From contig LLEY01000369.1 of NCBI GenBank assembly GCA_001414485.1, positions 1 to 11,579 on the forward strand: a stretch of DNA of 11,579 nt, written 5' to 3'. The notes beneath the pieces were generated by a model, which worked only from the letters and a program-made list of their open reading frames with translations, ran no database searches and had not been told where the DNA came from. Origin of the DNA: Calycina herbarum (taxonomy: Eukaryota > Ascomycota > Leotiomycetes > Helotiales > Pezizellaceae). Below are positions 8,900 through 11,579 of the stretch, one piece after another; position 1 is the first letter of the stretch; the number at the start of each line of letters is the position of its first letter. Both the position numbers and the translations under genes were made by a program.

Positions 8900-9300
8900 T
8901 TATACGTTAAGCTAGTTAAACTATGTACGCCTAAGAATGAGGTCCTAATAGCTAGTATTAAGGAGGACTATAGGGACGTTGTACTGTTTACGGCCGTCTA
9001 TGTGTAAGTGAAGAACAATATAGCGGTCTGCGGACTGTCGACTCTGTCCGTCGAAGCCGCGAACTGTAATAGGAGTAGGAAGAGTATGAATAGTTAAAGG
9101 GAAGAAGCGAGCCAGCCTCTAAGCGAACTTTGTACTAATGAGTACAAAGCTGTTTGCTCCAGTGTTAGCTAGAGCAGAGGTTTTAAATCCGTATCTATTG
9201 AAAACTAAGTTATAAGAGACTGTGAACTGTTTTCCTCTAAGTAGCTGACTTAGATCGATGGCTAACTGGCCAGGACCTCGGTAAAGCAAGCCTAGGGGGG
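8900..9300 (-). other. Aspartic protease of element C, DTG changed to NTG
   Basis: The minus strand reads S-A-L-A-N-T-G-A-N-S-F-V-L-I, matching the retropepsin active-site loop except that the catalytic Asp is Asn (AAC at 9166-9164, from GAC by a TpG to TpA change). Retropepsins work as dimers with one Asp from each subunit, so this change abolishes cleavage of the polyprotein. A stop follows shortly at the end of the loop segment (S-T-K-F-A-stop). Confidence 0.85.
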
Positions 9301-9303
9301 AGA

Positions 9304-9310
9304 CTTTCCC
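9304..9310 (-). other. Candidate -1 frameshift slippery heptamer GGGAAAG between gag and pol
   Basis: In the gag frame the bases are TA-G GGA AAG, fitting the X-XXY-YYZ rule with X=G, Y=A, Z=G. Slipping back one base gives GGG AAA GTC, which is the pol frame leading into the protease with no stop before the active site. The heptamer's first G is the third base of gag's TAG at 9312-9310. Either that TAG was a CAG changed by RIP, so the heptamer was once read in gag, or TAG is the natural gag stop and the shift happened just before it. Frameshifting is well known in Ty3/gypsy elements; this exact site is inferred. Confidence 0.5.
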
Positions 9311-10284
9311 TAGACTTGGTCGTTTTCCGACTGTTCTGAGTCGGACGTAGGCTCCGCAAGCTTATTAACGTCTGTAATAGGCTTAGAGTTCTTAGGGCAT
9401 TCGCGGGCATAGTACCCAGTCCTCTTACACTTGAAGCAGGCGTCGTCCGGTTCCTTACGGGCAGGCGTTGGTTCACGTGATGGTCCGTAAAGGCGGGGGG
9501 CCGGGGCAGGGGAGGTTGTACGGAACGCAGTTTGAGTAGTAGTGAAAGTTCTAGCTAGGCGGGAGGTAGTAGTGGCAGTTGTGGGCCGGGGGATGAGACG
9601 AGCGGTCCGTAAGTTGCTTCTACAGAGCTGAAGTCTTCGTAAGTTCTTGTCAACAAGTCGACACTTGTTTGCTAGGGCCGTACTTGTGAGCAGGACGTCT
9701 AAGAATGGTAAGACGGACTGTTGTAGAGGTGGCGTAAGCTTGTTATACAAGTCGGGCTGTAAGTCGTCTGTCGGGATCCGTCTAGTGCCCGCAAGGTGTA
9801 AGAAGCGAGTATAGAAGGTTACGAAAGTCTTGTCATCTCTTATAACGAGCTAGCGGAATTCGATATAGGCGTCCTACGCTTCGAACAGGTTCTCTAGGAT
9901 ATCCGTAAGATATACGATCATTTCTTTTATAGACTGAAACGGCTTAGGTCCCTTCCGGTAACGAGGCGCGAGATGCTTCTAAGCAATATCAGCTATACGG
10001 TTAAAAACGTAAGCTATCTTTGCTTCCTCTAGCTTAAACATAGAGGCGTTGATAAGGAACTTGTCCTCAATCTAGATCTTCCAGTTGTCGAAGGTTAGAG
10101 ACGAGCTATCTGTTAGGGGCTCAGTATCCTTAAGCTTGACTGTAAACGACCTGTGTTGTCTAGTTTTGGACAGGGTATTCCCTTGCGGAGGGGTACGGAC
10201 GTCGTCTAGTTGTTCTCGTAGTAGGCGGACCTGTTCTAGGGCTATAGCAAGCTGTTGAGCGTCCGTAGGCTGGTCGGCAGACAT
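9310..10284 (-). pseudogene. gag: Element C gag with four premature stops
   Basis: Gag builds the virus-like particle and binds the RNA genome. A 324-codon frame runs from ATG (10284-10282) to TAG (9312-9310). It has four premature TAG codons at 10074-10072, 9981-9979, 9876-9874 and 9852-9850. The N-terminus (ALEQVRLLREQLDDV) looks like a short coiled coil. A capsid-like part follows, then a Ser/Thr/Arg/Pro-rich linker, then a zinc knuckle at 9438-9397 and an acidic tail. The longest open piece is the C-terminal third. An upstream in-frame ATG (10395-10393) could be the true start; the only stop between is a TAA that may once have been CAA. That would add 37 residues. Confidence 0.9.
9397..9438 (-). 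other. Zinc knuckle of element C gag, His changed to Tyr
   Basis: The 14 codons read C-F-K-C-K-R-T-G-Y-Y-A-R-E-C, matching C-x2-C-x4-H-x4-C with all three Cys kept and the His position Tyr (TAC at 9414-9412, from CAC). One ligand is lost here, against four in element B, which agrees with B being more degraded. Confidence 0.92.
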
Positions 10285-10503
10285 CGTTGTAGACGACTTA
10301 GTTGTAAGGACAGAGGGTATAGGTAGAAGAGCCCTAGGCTCTTATGCGCGGTAGTAGGCGCGGGTACGCGGGGCTATATAAGGCGCCGGTGGCATCTACG
10401 AGCAGTCTATACGAACCGTAGGTGTCGTATTAGAATCGCAACGGATATTCTAATCCTTCCTAGGAGCAGTAGTAAATAGAGAGAAGAAGAGAGCTTTAGA
10501 TAA
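10285..10503 (-). other. Leader (5' untranslated region) of element C
   Basis: This 219-bp region between the 5' LTR and the gag ATG contains the primer-binding-like box next to the LTR, an upstream ATG at 10395 in gag's frame, and a GC-rich section near 10330-10400. I see no clear packaging structure or other gene. Confidence 0.7.
10493..10503 (-). other. Candidate primer-binding box of element C
   Basis: TTATCTAAAGC on the minus strand, directly abutting the 5' LTR. It matches the box after B's LTR (2176-2186) at 10 of 11 positions. It does not start with the common TGG, probably because RIP has changed it. Confidence 0.5.
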
Positions 10504-10832
10504 TATGATAAACCTAATCTACTAGCCCTCTAGTAGTTATCCTTACCTATAGCATACATAGGTATAGCAGATAATTAGAGAAGTAAGAGGTAGTTTAATT
10601 AAAGATCTAAAGCTACAGAAGAGAAGAGAAGGAAAGAGGAGACTTCTAGAGGTCCTATAATATAGAGATAGCCAAGGAATCGATAAGTTATAGGAATGTC
10701 GATCCGTTTATAGAAATAGTTCCTGGCCTAGGTAGGAATAGTTCTAGGCCAGGCTAGGAATAGCAGGCTTTGCGGACGCCGGCGAGCAGCCGTACGCGAG
10801 TCACGTGCTCGGCGGTGGCCAGGTCCGTAACA
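10504..10832 (-). mobile_element. 5' LTR of element C
   Basis: This 329-bp LTR reads TGTTACGGACC to TATCATA on the minus strand. It would hold the promoter and start the genomic RNA. Relative to the 3' LTR it carries about ten of the 17 differences as C to T or G to A changes, mostly in CpA/TpG context, near its inner (U5) end. Confidence 0.95.
10802..10807. promoter_or_regulatory. CACGTG palindrome in C's 5' LTR
   Basis: Same place as in the 3' LTR, 25 bases from the TG end, so it lies upstream of any start site in this LTR. A role in transcription is inferred from position and conservation. Confidence 0.45.
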
Positions 10833-10837
10833 CCTAA
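10833..10837. repeat. Target-site duplication CCTAA of element C, right copy
   Basis: Right partner of 4909-4913. Element B's RT resumes here in frame. Confidence 0.92.
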
Positions 10838-11579
10838 CAGAAGCTTATAGCTCTATATCGACTACTAGAAACTTAATAACCTTACTTATAAGAACTAGTA
10901 CTCTCTTCTACTAATTAACGAAACTCTTATACGAATTACTAGTACTAAAATCCTTATAAAGCTCGATATTTATTAAGCTTTTAACTATATATATATAGAA
11001 CTAGAGTTAGAAGAACTTATAACCTTTTAGACCTATTATAGTATATTTAAATATAAGGTATTACCTTTTAGCTTAACTAACGGTCCTACTATATACTAGA
11101 GGTATATAAATAGCGTTCTTATAGAATATCTTAATAACTTTTATATAGCTTATCTTAATAATATTCTTATATACTCTAATAATAAGCTTAAACACGTTAA
11201 ACACGTCTATAAGGTCTTAGAATAGCTCTATAAAGCTAGGCTATAAGTAGATATTAAGAAGATAGAGTTCTATGTTACTTATACGAAGTACCTTAGTTTT
11301 ATTATCTCTATAAATAGAATCGAAGTTAACTTAAAGAAGATCTTAGTAATCGTTTCCTAGAAATATCTTAGTACTATTAAGAGTATCTAGTCCTTCTTAG
11401 GTTTTTATAACTTCTATCGACGTTTTATTTAGGATTATAGATAGATTACTTATCTACTAAACTATCTTATAGATAAGAAAGTACTATTTAAGTTTAACTT
11501 AGAATATAAGAAGGCTTTTAATATATTAAAAGAAGCCTTAGTTACTACCTCTCTCTTATACTATTTTATAGCTAATTTA
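10833..11579 (+). pseudogene. Element B pol remnant, second part: RT core to start of RNase H
   Basis: In the frame that starts CCT AAC at 10833, the sequence gives gypsy RT blocks: N-R-S-L, Y-P-L-P-L-I-N-E-T-L, K-L-D-I-Y-Q-A-F, the active-site box Y-L-N-N-I-L-I-Y-S at 11151-11162 onward, and S-F-L-G-F-Y-N-F-Y-R-R-F at 11391. Both catalytic aspartates are Asn, each explainable by TpG to TpA. In-frame TAG codons mark former Gln and Trp. The segment mirrors 1-321 and 656-1081 of element A. The element continues beyond the right edge, where RNase H, integrase and the 3' LTR should lie. Confidence 0.88.

Larger units (their letters stand above)
5243..9310 (-). pseudogene. pol: Element C pol polyprotein: protease, RT, RNase H, integrase, chromodomain; inactivated
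   Basis: In one frame (first codon bases at coordinates equal to 1 modulo 3) the minus strand gives a 1,356-codon pol from the gag overlap to a TAA touching the 3' LTR. Approximate domains: protease 9300-8900; linker 8900-8350; RT 8340-7480; RNase H 7470-6990; integrase zinc domain and core 6720-6100; integrase C-terminal domain 6000-5600; chromodomain 5560-5380. TAG and TAA codons replace former Gln and Trp codons throughout. Catalytic residues are lost in protease, RT and integrase. In RNase H the aspartates of the V-E-T-D, L-D-Y-K and R-A-D-S blocks and the Glu of N-K-E-I still stand. There is no net frameshift. The longest open stretch (6961-6773) is only the linker before the integrase. 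Confidence 0.93.
4914..10832 (-). mobile_element. Element C: full-length Ty3/gypsy chromovirus, RIP-inactivated, nested in element B
   Basis: The 5,919-bp element is complete: 5' LTR (10504-10832), primer-binding-like box, leader, gag, pol, polypurine tract and 3' LTR (4914-5242), all on the minus strand. Domain order protease-RT-RNase H-integrase-chromodomain identifies the chromovirus branch of Ty3/gypsy. Gag (324 codons) and pol (1,356 codons) keep full-length coordinates with no net frameshift in pol, so decay has been almost entirely by substitution. The two LTRs differ at about 17 of 329 positions by hand count, every one a transition. It is clearly less AT-rich than elements A and B around it, so it is a younger insertion or was less exposed to RIP. 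Confidence 0.95.
4047..11579 (-). repeat. Right arm of the large inverted repeat (element B), split by element C
   Basis: The arm itself is 4047-4913 and 10833-11579; the 5,924 bases between are element C and one CCTAA. It pairs with 1-1943. The last base of the window pairs with the first. The arms are opposed copies of the same pol gene, not ends of a DNA transposon. Confidence 0.88.

Noticed and set aside
9237..9476. 79-codon minus-strand open frame across the gag/pol junction
   Set aside because: It is in the third frame, neither gag nor pol. Gag's zinc knuckle and pol's protease are in the other two frames.
5243..10284. Stop codon reassignment (TAG/TAA read as Gln or Trp) making pol and gag functional
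   Set aside because: The same sequences have lost catalytic Asp/Glu and zinc ligands by the same C to T and G to A changes, and TAG stands for both Gln and Trp positions. Mutation explains this; recoding does not.
1..11579. A DNA transposon, foldback element or viral genome bounded by terminal inverted repeats
   Set aside because: The arms are internal pol fragments (RT region) of two opposed retrotransposon copies and have no transposase or terminal structure. The symmetry comes from antiparallel insertion.

Overview
The window is a nest of dead Ty3/gypsy LTR retrotransposons. It most likely comes from an AT-rich, heterochromatin-like compartment of a filamentous ascomycete (Pezizomycotina). 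That inference rests on three things. The gag-pol remnants include a chromodomain-type integrase of the kind common in fungal chromoviruses. The LTR copies differ almost only by C/T and G/A transitions. CpA and TpG are strongly depleted, with not one CA or TG dinucleotide in positions 1-321, which is the signature of repeat-induced point mutation (RIP). I see no host gene, tRNA, rRNA or CRISPR, and no open gene of full length.

Layout. Element A (oldest, minus strand, partial) occupies 1-321 and 656-1943 and carries the pol region from the protease/RT spacer to the start of RNase H. A 329-bp solo LTR (322-650) with a perfect 5-bp target duplication (ATCTT) interrupts it. Element B (same family as A, plus strand) starts at 1944 with an LTR (about 1944-2175). 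It continues through a primer-binding-like box, a ruined gag with a recognisable zinc knuckle (3482-3523), and pol up to 4913, then resumes at 10833 and runs off the right edge. Element C (4914-10832, minus strand, 5,919 bp) is a full-length chromovirus inserted in B's RT gene, flanked by CCTAA target duplications. C has two 329-bp LTRs, a polypurine tract, gag (10284-9310) and pol (9310-5243) in the -1 frame relative to gag. Pol reads in the order protease, RT, RNase H, integrase, chromodomain, and its frame stays in register throughout.

Because A and B are opposed copies of one family, the window is also a giant inverted repeat. Positions 1-1943 (minus the solo LTR) pair, apparently without gaps, with 4047-4913 joined to 10833-11579. 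The two window ends are exact mirror partners (coordinates sum to 11580).

Nothing here can be autonomously active. Premature stops occur throughout, and key catalytic residues have been replaced: protease DTG to NTG, RT DD to NN, integrase Asp to Asn and Glu to Lys, and zinc ligands His or Cys to Tyr. The most unusual signals are the inverted nest, a short island at the 5' end of every LTR that keeps CpA/TpG and a CACGTG box while the flanks are saturated with RIP, a -1 slippery heptamer at C's gag/pol junction, and a primer-binding-like box shared by B and C.
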